Shown: positions 52,514 through 61,348 of the stretch, piece by piece | Numbering within the stretch: position 1 is the stretch's first letter | Layout of the letters: each line of letters begins with the position of its first letter | Assembly (NCBI GenBank): GCA_963723765.1 | Contig: CAVRSD010000001.1 | Coordinates: 62,001 to 126,000 of the forward strand | Length of the DNA: 64,000 bases | Source of the DNA: DATBAX01 sp963723765 | GTDB lineage: Bacteria; Acidobacteriota; Terriglobia; Terriglobales; Acidobacteriaceae | Reading direction: 5' to 3' | The notes under the pieces: model-generated | The model's database searches: none | What the model saw: the letters and a program-made list of their open reading frames with translations, nothing else | Told to the model about the DNA's origin: nothing | Position numbers and translations under genes: made by a program

Positions 52514-53550
52514 GGTATGGGGTGGCGGCGGTTTCCGAATATCTCCTCTACTACGTGCAAATTGCTGTCCAACTCCACGCCTGCCGAGAGGGTCCTTCGT
52601 CCCGAAGAGACTGGCAACGAGGAGAACCTCAGGTCCATAAAGCGCACGATGTATCCGGGATGCGGGGTTTCGATGGGTTCGGTCTCAGTGATGGGGTAGG
52701 CTGCCCAGTCCAGATAGATGCGCCCGAGGTGGGAGTTCTTCGCCGCGAGCGTTACCGGCGTCTCCTGCGGTTTGTAGAGAATCTGCATCTCCGCATTGGG
52801 ATCGACTTCCGGCTGCAATGAATCCACCAAAGTTGTCGCGTAGAAATTCTGGGTCTCGACCACTCCATTCCACAAAAATGGGTTCCACCAATTTGGGTAG
52901 GCAGATGCCCGCAGTGGCTCGGCCTTGTCGTACACATAGGCTTCTAGCGCATTCACCGCGCGGCGATGCTGATAATCGCGCACTCCCCAGACCCCGAGCA
53001 CACCCAGCAGCGCCAGCGTGGCGCCGATTCTTCCTGCCGGCGCTTTCTGCCGAACACCAAGTTCTTTGTCGACCAGCGAAAAAAAGGTTGGCACTACCAG
53101 CCCAGCTACCAGAAAAAGCAAAATAATCGGGTCCGCGATGAAAACGATGTCCCAGGAATACCATTTCTCAGAAAATGGCCAGAACGGACGCACACCATAA
53201 CCGTTCGTAAAGTCGAGCAGGATGTGGGTCAATCCCGCCAAGTAGGCGTACAGGAACAACAATCCCCAGCGCGGCGGCAGATTAGGGTTTTTCGTCTTTC
53301 GTCCACGCAGGCGCCAAATCAGATACATGAAGCCGACTACCACCGCCGAGACCAACACGAGCCCAAGAAAAGAATGCGTGAATCCACGGTGATGGGCCCA
53401 TCCAAAGACTGGATCTTTGAGACTACCCAAGACATCAAGATCCGGCGCTTCAGCCGCCAGCGCCATGGTGGCCGTGGCCAGCGCGGTCGTGCGGTTGAAT
53501 CCGGCCCGTCCCAGGCAAGCGCCGGTCAGGAAGTGGGTGATGGGTTCCAA
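52510..53550 (-). CDS. Membrane-bound metal-dependent hydrolase (YdjM/DUF457-like)
   Basis: 346 residues with six membrane segments in the first 240 and the metal-binding cluster of the family: ITHFLTGACLGRAG, EAPDLDVLGS, HHRGFTHSFLGLV and LTHILLDFTNGYG, where histidines and aspartates alternate. This pattern is seen in membrane-bound hydrolases acting on lipids, including cell-envelope phosphate esters. The C-terminal 100 residues are soluble. Overlaps the start of the serine hydrolase gene by 4 bp (ATGA), implying a two-gene operon; whether the two share a pathway is not known. Confidence 0.9.
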   Translation of the reverse strand: MEPITHFLTGACLGRAGFNRTTALATATMALAAEAPDLDVLGSLKDPVFGWAHHRGFTHSFLGLVLVSAVVVGFMYLIWRLRGRKTKNPNLPPRWGLLFLYAYLAGLTHILLDFTNGYGVRPFWPFSEKWYSWDIVFIADPIILLFLVAGLVVPTFFSLVDKELGVRQKAPAGRIGATLALLGVLGVWGVRDYQHRRAVNALEAYVYDKAEPLRASAYPNWWNPFLWNGVVETQNFYATTLVDSLQPEVDPNAEMQILYKPQETPVTLAAKNSHLGRIYLDWAAYPITETEPIETPHPGYIVRFMDLRFSSLPVSSGRRTLSAGVELDSNLHVVEEIFGNRRHPIP

Positions 53551-53576
53551 GGGATATTTCTAACACATGCACTCAA

Positions 53577-54548
53577 TTACTTTCGAGGGACGAGCAGGGT
53601 AAAAGCGCTGGGAAGCATGGAAATTTCTGCTGGTACGGTACCTAATAATTCGCCATCCGCCTCGACGTAGATATTCGGGGGCTGGCTCGGCATAGCGCGG
53701 CACAGCACGCGTTCGGTATGGGCCAAATCAATGCCTGAGACAGTTCGGCCTGGTCTCGCGAAAGTTCCCTGCAACACATACAACAAATATCGCAGCCGGC
53801 TATTGGTCTTGAACAGAACCAGCCGCACGTCATTACGCCCCAGCGCGGCGCCCGGTGCAAGTTCCCGAAGTACGCCGCCGAATTGAGTGATACGGACGGC
53901 CAGCAATTGAGTGACATTCTCCCGCCGGCTCTCACCGGTCGTTGCCTGGAACTCCGCCTCGAAAAACTTCATCTCATGCGTCAGCCAGATCTGGGTCGCC
54001 TTTGCATAGTAGGCGAGCATTCCCATTCGTTGCTTGGCCATTTTGCTCATCTTGTGGAACAGATGTGCATCCAGCCCAACTCCTACGGTCACCGTGAAAT
54101 AGCGCGACGCTGTGTTGCCGGAGAAATCCTGATAGGTGACACGCCCGACGGCAACGCGTCGAGTTTCGGCGGACAGCGCAGCGCGGGCCGCGGCGGCGGG
54201 AGTGAGCGGGATGCCCAAATCGTGCGCCAGAGCATTAGCCGTTCCCATGGGAATAATGCCCACAGCAGTGTTACAACCAACTACCGCCTGCAAGACGTCA
54301 TGGACAGTGCCGTCGCCACCGCAGGCAAAGATTGCATCGCAGCCGGAAGCGACTGCAGCGCGTGACTGTTCCCGCGCGTCCTCGGCTGAAGTCGTAGCCG
54401 AGACTGATACTTCGATCTGCGCTGTTTCCAAAATGCTTTGTACAGTTTGGATATCTTTCTGACGATGTTGTCGTCGTCCGCCGGAGAGCGGATTATAGAG
54501 GAGCACAACCTGGCGCACTAAGACTTGCCCCGCGTTCCCCACTCCCAC
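53577..54548 (-). CDS. Diacylglycerol/sphingosine kinase-family lipid kinase (YegS/LCB5-like)
   Basis: 323 residues. ATP-binding pattern NPLSGG, FACGGDGTVHDVLQAV and GIIPMGTANALAHDLGIP, followed by the beta-rich C-terminal domain (VGLDAHLFHKM, SGIDLAHTERV, VEADGELLGTVP). These enzymes phosphorylate diacylglycerol, sphingoid bases or related lipids at the membrane. An internal GTG near residue 10 is an alternative start that would avoid the 31-bp overlap with the DinB gene upstream. In the neighbourhood of a membrane hydrolase and DinB gene, but no clear pathway. Confidence 0.92.
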   Translation of the reverse strand: MGVGNAGQVLVRQVVLLYNPLSGGRRQHRQKDIQTVQSILETAQIEVSVSATTSAEDAREQSRAAVASGCDAIFACGGDGTVHDVLQAVVGCNTAVGIIPMGTANALAHDLGIPLTPAAAARAALSAETRRVAVGRVTYQDFSGNTASRYFTVTVGVGLDAHLFHKMSKMAKQRMGMLAYYAKATQIWLTHEMKFFEAEFQATTGESRRENVTQLLAVRITQFGGVLRELAPGAALGRNDVRLVLFKTNSRLRYLLYVLQGTFARPGRTVSGIDLAHTERVLCRAMPSQPPNIYVEADGELLGTVPAEISMLPSAFTLLVPRK

Positions 54549-55018
54549 ATCCCGAACATGGCCTTGGGTGGCAACGCATGGCCAACTTGGCGGGCCAGCA
54601 TGCAGATTTGTCCACGATGATGGGCGTCATGGGCGATCAAGTAGCCGAAGAATCCGGCAACCTCCGGCTTAAATCCTTTCACTCGGCCATCTCCCTCCAA
54701 TGCAGATTTCAGTACTGCGGCCAATGCTGAACGACTTTGCTCCAGTGCCTTGGAAGCCTGTGCCGGAGTCACTGTGCTGCGATCCAATTGCTCAGGGATT
54801 TCGCTGCCTTTGGCCGCGGCCTTGAGCCACATCACCCGCACATTATGGATATGGGCCACGATGGCGGCGATGGTGCGTCCCTTGCCTTCGGGTGGCTCGG
54901 CACGCCATGCTGGGGGCGGCAGATTGTCGATCAGGTATTGATTGATGCGGTCATTGGTATCGAATGCAATGAGAAGTGCTTGCGGCAAGGAAAACGGGGC
55001 CTGAGCAGCTTTCGGCAT
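54518..55018 (-). CDS. DinB-family protein
   Basis: 166 residues from ATG 55018 (start MPKAAQAPFSLPQ); the frame extends 16 residues upstream to 55066. The DinB fold shows three metal-binding histidines, in IAAIVAHIHNVRVMWL and AHDAHHRGQICMLARQ, the first in helix 2 and the pair in helix 4. The family includes thiol transferases such as mycothiol- or bacillithiol-dependent enzymes, so a detoxification role is plausible but not shown. Its 3' end overlaps the lipid kinase start by 31 bp, so the two are likely co-transcribed. No signal peptide, unlike the other DinB-like gene at 49382. Confidence 0.88.
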   Translation of the reverse strand: MPKAAQAPFSLPQALLIAFDTNDRINQYLIDNLPPPAWRAEPPEGKGRTIAAIVAHIHNVRVMWLKAAAKGSEIPEQLDRSTVTPAQASKALEQSRSALAAVLKSALEGDGRVKGFKPEVAGFFGYLIAHDAHHRGQICMLARQVGHALPPKAMFGMWEWGTRGKS

Positions 55019-55171
55019 AAGGATTCTCCGGAAACTCGGTAATAAGGCTACAGCAGAACCGGGCATCCCGATTGCGCATTTGTTGGCTTTTTACTAAGCT
55101 ACCCGCAACTCGCTCGGGGCGCTCTTCGTCACGTTTTTCTCGTTCGTAAGTCTTCGAAGGAGGAGGATTTC

Positions 55172-56839
55172 ATGAACTACCGTATTTCCGTACTGTTCGT
55201 TACCCTGTTGTGTATTCCGGCTTTTACGCAAGATCACTCCGCCCATCACCAGGAAGCGGCAAAACCCGCGACCTTGATGGCGGGACTCGGTGATTTGCAT
55301 CATCCCGTTTCCACCCACCATCCTGAAGCTCAACAATTCTTCGATCAGGGATTACGACTCATCTACTGTTTCAATCACGATGAGGCAGCACGTTCGTTCC
55401 AGCGGGCGTCCGAACTCGACCCCAAACTCGCCATCGCTAATTGGGGTATCGCTGAAGCTGTGGGACCGAATTACAACGACCCTGCCAGCGACGACCGGTT
55501 CAAGCAGGCGCATGAAGCCATCCAGAAAGCTTCGGATCTCTCCGCCGACGCCTCTCCCAGTGAAAAAGCCTATATCGCAGCAATGGCACTGCGTTTCCCT
55601 GCCGATCCCAAAGCAGACCGCCTGAAAGCGGCCGAGGCCTATCACGACGCCATGCGCGAAGTATCGAAGCAATTTCCCGACGATCTTGATGCGGCGACTC
55701 TGTTCGCGGAGTCCGGTATGAATTTACATCCCTGGGGCTTGTGGCATCAGGACGGCACGCCCGAAGCCGGCACCGAGGAAATCGTAGCCACACTGGAATC
55801 TGTCATGCGACGCGACCCCAATCATCTGGGCGCGATTCACTATTACATTCACACCGTTGAAGCCTCACCAAATCCTGAACGCGCTTTGGCGGGGGCGAAC
55901 AAATTGGCATCACTGGCCCCAGGTGCTGGACACATTGTCCACATGCCGGCCCATGTTTATATCCGCACCGGAGATTATGCAGCCGCCGTTAAAACTAACG
56001 AGGAAGCGGCCGCGGTGGATCGGGCTTATCTCAAAGCAAGCGGGAACCAGGGCATTTATTCCATGATGTACTACAGTCACAACCTGCACTTCATTGCCAT
56101 GTGTTCCGCCATGGATGGCAATTATCCGGAGGCCAAGAAAAACGCGGACATGCTCGCTGCCCACGTGGGCCCGCACATCAAAGAGATGCCTCCGCTCGAA
56201 GGCTTTATGACCATCCCCATGGCCGTGGATATTCGCTTTCACGAATGGGCGGACATTTTGAAAATGCCGCAGCCTGATCCTGAGATGAAGATGACTACTG
56301 TGTTCTGGCACTTCTCTCGTGGCCTGGCACTCGCAGGCACGGGCAAAGTTGGCGAGGCCGAAGCGGAGTACAAGATCGTCGCCGAGGCAGAACAGAGCAC
56401 CCCCGACGACGCGCTATTCAATATGCCGATCGATAATAAAACCAAAGACATCCTGAAAATCGCTCAGGATATTCTCGGCGCAAAGATCGCGCTGGCCAAG
56501 AAAGACAATGCAGGCGCCATCAGCATGTTGACCGATGCGGTCGCAATCCAAGACACGCTGAAATACGGAGAGCCGCCCGACTGGTTCTTCCCGGTACGTG
56601 AATCGCTAGGCGCAGCATTACTGATGAATGGCGATGCCGCAGCGGCAGAGAAAGTCTTTCGTGCGGATCTCGACCGCAACCCACGAAATCCACGTTCCCT
56701 GTTCGGGCTGCAGCGAGCGCTCAAAGCACAAAGCCGGGACTATGACGCTACGTTTGTGGAAAAAGAATTCAACGATTCATGGAAGGGCAGGACCGCATCG
56801 GGTACGGTAACCCACTTGAAGGTGGAAGATCTGGTCTAA
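55172..56839 (+). CDS. Secreted TPR protein with histidine-rich N-terminus
   Basis: 555 residues. Signal peptide (ISVLFVTLLCIPAFTQ) directly followed by a histidine cluster (DHSAHHQEA, then HHPVSTHHPEAQQFF), which may bind metal. Then TPR-like repeats through most of the length (AARSFQRASELDPKLAIANWG, HMPAHVYIRTGDYAAAVKTNE in parts). A strong ribosome site GAAGGAGGAGG precedes ATG 55172. Proteins with the same NHDEAARSF and HMPAHVYIRTGDY stretches are common in soil metagenomes but I cannot name a function. Single gene, followed by the TGTCATTCC repeat. Confidence 0.86.
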   Translation: MNYRISVLFVTLLCIPAFTQDHSAHHQEAAKPATLMAGLGDLHHPVSTHHPEAQQFFDQGLRLIYCFNHDEAARSFQRASELDPKLAIANWGIAEAVGPNYNDPASDDRFKQAHEAIQKASDLSADASPSEKAYIAAMALRFPADPKADRLKAAEAYHDAMREVSKQFPDDLDAATLFAESGMNLHPWGLWHQDGTPEAGTEEIVATLESVMRRDPNHLGAIHYYIHTVEASPNPERALAGANKLASLAPGAGHIVHMPAHVYIRTGDYAAAVKTNEEAAAVDRAYLKASGNQGIYSMMYYSHNLHFIAMCSAMDGNYPEAKKNADMLAAHVGPHIKEMPPLEGFMTIPMAVDIRFHEWADILKMPQPDPEMKMTTVFWHFSRGLALAGTGKVGEAEAEYKIVAEAEQSTPDDALFNMPIDNKTKDILKIAQDILGAKIALAKKDNAGAISMLTDAVAIQDTLKYGEPPDWFFPVRESLGAALLMNGDAAAAEKVFRADLDRNPRNPRSLFGLQRALKAQSRDYDATFVEKEFNDSWKGRTASGTVTHLKVEDLV

Positions 56840-56851
56840 CGCCCTAAGTCT

Positions 56852-56942
56852 TGTCATTCCGAGGAGCGCAGCGACGAGGAATCTGCTTCCTCTCTGCACT
56901 CAGGAAAAAGCAGATTTCTCGCTTTGCTCGAAATGACAATCG
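56852..56942. repeat. TGTCATTCCGAGG dispersed repeat, facing a degenerate inverted copy
   Basis: Copy at 56852-56888 (TGTCATTCCGAGGAGCG then CAGCGACGAGGAATCTGCT) and inverted degenerate copy at 56909-56942 (AAGCAGATTTCTCGC then TTTGCTCGAAATGACAATC). The pair can fold into a long hairpin. It lies between the convergent TPR gene and the membrane-anchored gene at 56971. Similar copies are at 12549 and 47564. Confidence 0.85.
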
Positions 56943-56970
56943 TGGGAGGTTTGGCAGGTATTGCGAGGAA

Positions 56971-57633
56971 TTATTTCTGTGTCATCACCAGTTCGCCGTT
57001 TTCAACTTTCATCCCGCCTACGCCATCCGGAAGCTTTAATCGATCATGCTGTTCGGCCAGTTTCTTCTCCAGGGCATCCTTCACCAGTGACACGGGAACA
57101 TTTAAATCGCCGACTTTGAACTCCGTGGGATCAAATGTCGCGTATCCGTTCTCTGACCCGAGATGACCAGACAGAGTGACCCACACATCCTTGCCTGCAA
57201 CCTGGGTCAGGAACTGGCCATGGGCCACATCGCCGTCAAAACTGAGCTGGTAATCCTTGACCTCGGGCGGCCCCGGAGCGATGGCGGCATCCGGAGATGA
57301 AGGAACCGTGCTCGGAAAACCCGGCGCGGTCTGAGTAGTAGCCGACTGTACCGCGGACACAGGAAGCGCTCCGGCGGCTTGCGCTAATGCCGCCCCAACT
57401 TCATCGGAGGTAAGACGGACTTCGGCGGGGGCTTGTCCCGGCTCTTTGGGCTGATCCAGTTGCTGGACTTTGGTCTGAAACGACTGTGCATTGGCTGCGG
57501 CGGCGGCTGGAGCCTGCGGCTGCGCGACCGGCTGGGGCTTCTTCAGCACAAGAACAATGGCAATCAACGCTGTAACTAATGTTGCCACGCTGATGATCCG
57601 ATCAATTTTCCATTTCTTCATAAGCGAACCCAA
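56971..57633 (-). CDS. Membrane-anchored protein of unknown function
   Basis: 220 residues. After a short basic start there is one membrane segment at about residues 15-30 (ISVATLVTALIAIVLVL), a Pro/Ala/Gln-rich linker (residues 32-75) and an external domain of about 110 residues that alternates beta strands (LSFDGDVAHGQFLTQV, DVWVTLSGHLGSENGY, GDLNVPVSLVKDALEKKL). No cysteines and no enzyme motif. It is not obviously lipidated. It lies upstream of nothing on the same strand except gatB behind it, 92 bp away, so both could share a promoter. I do not recognise the family. Confidence 0.75.
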   Translation of the reverse strand: MGSLMKKWKIDRIISVATLVTALIAIVLVLKKPQPVAQPQAPAAAAANAQSFQTKVQQLDQPKEPGQAPAEVRLTSDEVGAALAQAAGALPVSAVQSATTQTAPGFPSTVPSSPDAAIAPGPPEVKDYQLSFDGDVAHGQFLTQVAGKDVWVTLSGHLGSENGYATFDPTEFKVGDLNVPVSLVKDALEKKLAEQHDRLKLPDGVGGMKVENGELVMTQK

Positions 57634-57725
57634 TTAGCCACACTTCTGCTGAAGGATATGCTACTGGGGAAAGAACAGAAATTCATGGTGACGAAAGTCA
57701 CCGGCGAGTGGTTACCACAGCTCGA

Positions 57726-59204
57726 TCAGCTTTCCAGCTTCTTTGTTACTAGTTCATTCACCAACTGAGGATTTGCCTGACCTTTCGAGGCTTTCATGGC
57801 TTGTCCAACGAAGAAGCCGGCTACGGTCTTTTTGCCGGCACGATACTGCTCGACCTGCCTGGGGTTCGCGGCGATCAGCTCGTCGATGATCTTCTCCAGC
57901 GCGGAAGTGTCGCGCGATTGCTCGGGACGTCCCTCTTCTTCATAGACTTGAGGAAAATCTTTCCCGCGCTCAAAACCCAGGTCGTAAAGATCTTTAAGCA
58001 TCTTGCCGGAGATGGCACCGCTTTCCACTAAGTCGGCGGATTGTGCCACACCCTTCATGGAAATCGGCGATTGTTCGATATCGAGATCTTGGGCTTTCAG
58101 CCGCCCCATCAATTCGCCTTGCACCAGATTGGCCACACGCTTGGGGTTTTTCGCGGCTTTGGCTGCCTCTTCGAACTGGTCGGCCAACGCCTTGCTGGAA
58201 GTGAGCACCTGCGCGTCATATTCCGAAATGCTGTAGTCCGCAACCAGGCGCTCGCGGCGCGCTTCGGGCAGCTCCGGCAAAGTATCGCGGATTTCTCCTC
58301 GCCATTTTTCACCAACCACTAATGGCAAAAGATCTGGCTCGGGGAAATAGCGGTAGTCATGCGCCTGCTCTTTCGATCGCATGCTGTAGGTCTTGCCTTC
58401 AGTCGCATTGTAGAGACGGGATTCCTGCGTGATTTTATCGCCTGATTCGAGCACACCCACCTGGCGGCCGATCTCGTAGATCAGTGCCTCGCGGACAAAG
58501 CGAAACGAGTTTACATTCTTGATTTCCGCCTTGGTACCGAGTTCTTTCTGTCCCCTAGGGCGCACGCTGATGTTGGCGTCGCAGCGCAACGAGCCTTCTT
58601 CCATGTTGCAGTCACTGACGCCGGTGTAAAGAATAATTTCTTTCAGCCGCGTGAGATATTCGTAGGCCTCGTCAGGCGTCGCGATGTCCGGCTCGCTGAC
58701 GATCTCAATCAGCGGCGTGCCGCTGCGGTTCAAGTCCACCGCTGTGGTTTCTCCCGACCCAGCGAAACCTTCATGCAGGCTCTTGCCAGCGTCTTCTTCC
58801 AGATGCACCCGGGTGATGCCTATTTTCTTGGGGCCGCCGGTGCTGTTGATTTCGATAAAACCTTGCTCGGCCAGCGGTTTGTCATACTGCGAAATCTGAT
58901 AGCCCTTGGGCAGGTCAGGATAAAAATAGTTCTTGCGCGCAAAAATCGACGTCTCATGAATACGGCAATTCAAGGCCATGGCCGCAAGCACGGCAAACTC
59001 CACCACTTTGCGATTGAGAACCGGCAAGGCTCCCGGCAAACCTAAACATACCGGGCACACATTTGTATTCGGTGCAGCTCCGAAACGGGTGGAACAGGAA
59101 CAAAAAATCTTGGTCGCGGTGAGCAGCTGAACGTGCACTTCCAGCCCGATGACGGGCTCATATTTCGCAAGGCCTGCTATGGAAGTCTCCACTGTGGTGG
59201 CCAT
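57726..59204 (-). CDS. gatB: Aspartyl/glutamyl-tRNA amidotransferase subunit B
   Basis: 492 residues. GatB binds misacylated tRNA and activates it with ATP in the GatCAB complex, which converts Asp-tRNA-Asn or Glu-tRNA-Gln. Signatures are YEPVIGLEVHVQLLTATKIF, CPVCLGLPGALPVLN, KNYFYPDLPKGYQISQYDKP and DFNRSGTPLIEIVSEPD-like DLNRSGTPLIEIVSEPD, plus the helical YqeY-type tail (QAMKASKGQANPQLVNEL). gatA and gatC are not adjacent, so the complex is encoded at several loci. With glnS present the complex probably serves Asn-tRNA. The gene is intact. Confidence 0.96.
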   Translation of the reverse strand: MATTVETSIAGLAKYEPVIGLEVHVQLLTATKIFCSCSTRFGAAPNTNVCPVCLGLPGALPVLNRKVVEFAVLAAMALNCRIHETSIFARKNYFYPDLPKGYQISQYDKPLAEQGFIEINSTGGPKKIGITRVHLEEDAGKSLHEGFAGSGETTAVDLNRSGTPLIEIVSEPDIATPDEAYEYLTRLKEIILYTGVSDCNMEEGSLRCDANISVRPRGQKELGTKAEIKNVNSFRFVREALIYEIGRQVGVLESGDKITQESRLYNATEGKTYSMRSKEQAHDYRYFPEPDLLPLVVGEKWRGEIRDTLPELPEARRERLVADYSISEYDAQVLTSSKALADQFEEAAKAAKNPKRVANLVQGELMGRLKAQDLDIEQSPISMKGVAQSADLVESGAISGKMLKDLYDLGFERGKDFPQVYEEEGRPEQSRDTSALEKIIDELIAANPRQVEQYRAGKKTVAGFFVGQAMKASKGQANPQLVNELVTKKLES

Positions 59205-59286
59205 ATCCAGTGATTATAGCGAAAGGTAGAAGTCAGATTCCTCGGCAGTGACAGCGATTGGAGAGATGGTTTATAGAAAAAAACGA

Positions 59287-59961
59287 TTAAGGCTTTACCG
59301 CACTCGGAGACTTCTCCAATAGGATCTCGAAATACATCAGCTCGTCACCTTTGGCGTCACGCACTCCAGTCACATAAAAGTGCGCCCCAGCCAGCGGATT
59401 CGATATTTCAGACACATCAAAAAAGAGAAACCCGGCCTGCGTGCTGTGGGGCTCGACGGCCTTAGCACCAAATTGCGCGCTTTGAATTTCGGATATGGTT
59501 CTCGAGTCCACTGAGCCTTTGACCTTTTTGCTGGGAAAAGGCAGGGGATAGCGATTGGTGGCACTGGCGGTGGGATGAGCAATACGGCGATAGATGTCGT
59601 CTTCAGTGTCTGGATCCAGCTTGGTGCGATCGCCAGTGACAAGCTGAGCTTTCATCCCTGCCAGGGCCACCGGCTGGTCACCATCATTAGTGATAACTAC
59701 AAAAATCGGCACAATGCCCAAATCGTTGTAATGCACGGTGAAGATTTTTGCTTTGTCCTCGGTATCGTAGGGATCGAGAGCCACCGTCACCGCTTCACCG
59801 GAATGCTCGTCATGCGCCAGATAAGCCTTGGCGGCTTGTGGCGTGGGCATGACAAAGTCTTTCGCGGCCCGGGAAAGAGCAGGCATAAAAAGAAATGCTA
59901 GGACTACAACCGAGACCATGACAATGATCCGGGTTCGCAATAAGCTGGAGAGAAGGGGCAT
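59287..59961 (-). CDS. Secreted protein of unknown function
   Basis: 224 residues with a signal peptide (RTIVMVSVVVLAFLFMPALSRA-like; starts RTRIIVMVSVVVLAFLFM). The mature protein is soluble and beta-rich (FTVHYNDLGIVPIFVVITNDG, QAGFLFFDVSEISNPLAGAH), suggesting an immunoglobulin-like or jelly-roll fold. No catalytic motif, no cysteine, no membrane helix besides the signal. It stands between gatB and waaA, divergent from the latter by 85 bp. The coherent strand pattern supports a real gene; function unknown. Confidence 0.75.
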   Translation of the reverse strand: MPLLSSLLRTRIIVMVSVVVLAFLFMPALSRAAKDFVMPTPQAAKAYLAHDEHSGEAVTVALDPYDTEDKAKIFTVHYNDLGIVPIFVVITNDGDQPVALAGMKAQLVTGDRTKLDPDTEDDIYRRIAHPTASATNRYPLPFPSKKVKGSVDSRTISEIQSAQFGAKAVEPHSTQAGFLFFDVSEISNPLAGAHFYVTGVRDAKGDELMYFEILLEKSPSAVKP

Positions 59962-60046
59962 AGCTGGATTATAGGATGCGTATTGCGAGAAAGATGGTGC
60001 CTTGCTCGCTGCCGGTATCGGCTGCGGTTAGAATGTCGTTTCCCTC

Positions 60047-61348
60047 ATGTATTTGGTTTATAGCGCGCTGCTGGCTATCGGGCTCCTGCTTGCCCTTCCT
60101 TATTGGGTATGGGAAATGCTACGCCACGGGAAGTATCGCTCAGGACTAGACGAACGGCTGGGAAGGGTGCCTCATCGGATCACGGAACCGACGGCCCGGC
60201 CCACCATTTGGATACATGCCGTCTCCGTAGGCGAGGTGCTGGCCATTAGTGGATTGGTTGACGAGTTGCGGCGAATCTTTCCGCAATTTCGCGTGTTGAT
60301 TTCGACGACAACGGACGCAGGCCAGAAACTCGCGTGCACACATTTTGGCCAAGAGAACGTTTTTTATTTTCCTTTGGATTTCGCGTTTGCCGTTCGACCC
60401 TATTTGCAGACGCTTCGACCACAATTGATCATTCTTGCCGAGACCGAGTTCTGGCCGAATTTCTTGCGGCTGGCCCACGACAGCGGGGCGCGAGTTGCCG
60501 TAGTAAATGCCAGGATTTCCGACCGGTCGTTGCCTGGGTATCGCCGTTTCCAGCGAGTACTGCGGAGAATTCTGCGGCATGTTGATCTTTTTTTAGCGCA
60601 GACTCCGGAAGATGCCACTCGGCTTCGTGATATCGGAGCGTTGTCCGACCGCGTTCAGGTGAGTGGGAACCTAAAGTTTGACATGGTGGTGCCACCAATA
60701 CCACCGATTGTCTCCAGCCTGCGTGCAGCGTTTCAACACGCCAGCGCTAGACCGGTTATCGTTTGTGGCAGCACCGTGGAGGGTGAAGAGCTGTTACTCC
60801 TGGCAGCTTTCGAAAATGTTCTCGCAAGTCATCCCCGGGCAGTCATGATTTTGGCGCCTCGCCATCCCCAGCGCTTTAGCGAAGTTGCACAATTGCTGGA
60901 ACAGCGCCAAATCCGCTTCTGGCGGCGATCGTCGTGGAACGGCGAAGCAATTACCGGCGGAGTTTTGCTGGTCGATAGCATCGGAGAACTGGCGGCGCTC
61001 TACGCTTTAGGCGATCTTGCTTTTGTGGGTGGCAGTCTGGTGCCGCGCGGCGGACATAACATCATTGAGCCCGCTCAATACGGCGTTCCCATCATCGTTG
61101 GCCACCATACGGAAAATTTCCGCGACATTGTCGGGTTATTTCAAAGCCGCGATGCGATACGCATGGTTGGTCCAGCCGAACTCTCGCCGGTTTGGATGGA
61201 GCTTCTTTCCAATGAGACAGAACGGCAGGCGCTTGGACAGCGCGCTGCGGAAACTTTGAAAACTCAAACTGGCGCAATTCAGAGGACAGTGGACGCGCTG
61301 AAACCTTTTTTGGAATCAATTTCCGGCGGCGCTACCCCCCAACCATGA
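60047..61348 (+). CDS. waaA: 3-deoxy-D-manno-octulosonic acid (Kdo) transferase
   Basis: 433 residues, a GT30 enzyme that adds Kdo to lipid A at the inner face of the inner membrane. N-terminal membrane anchor (VYSALLAIGLLLALPYWVWEM), then GKYRSGLDERLG, IWIHAVSVGEVLA with the catalytic glutamate, ILAETEFWPNFLR, NARISDRSLPGYRRF, CGSTVEGEE, LAPRHPQRF and GGSLVPRGGHNIIEPAQYG. Its stop overlaps the lpxK start by the ATGA junction at 61345-61348. First gene of the LPS operon that continues to the window edge. Kdo number added (one or two) cannot be told. Confidence 0.96.
   Translation: MYLVYSALLAIGLLLALPYWVWEMLRHGKYRSGLDERLGRVPHRITEPTARPTIWIHAVSVGEVLAISGLVDELRRIFPQFRVLISTTTDAGQKLACTHFGQENVFYFPLDFAFAVRPYLQTLRPQLIILAETEFWPNFLRLAHDSGARVAVVNARISDRSLPGYRRFQRVLRRILRHVDLFLAQTPEDATRLRDIGALSDRVQVSGNLKFDMVVPPIPPIVSSLRAAFQHASARPVIVCGSTVEGEELLLLAAFENVLASHPRAVMILAPRHPQRFSEVAQLLEQRQIRFWRRSSWNGEAITGGVLLVDSIGELAALYALGDLAFVGGSLVPRGGHNIIEPAQYGVPIIVGHHTENFRDIVGLFQSRDAIRMVGPAELSPVWMELLSNETERQALGQRAAETLKTQTGAIQRTVDALKPFLESISGGATPQP

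Noticed and set aside
57687..57702. GGTGAC-GAAA-GTCACC hairpin behind gatB as a terminator
   Set aside because: Six-base stem and no T-run on the gatB strand; too weak to call.
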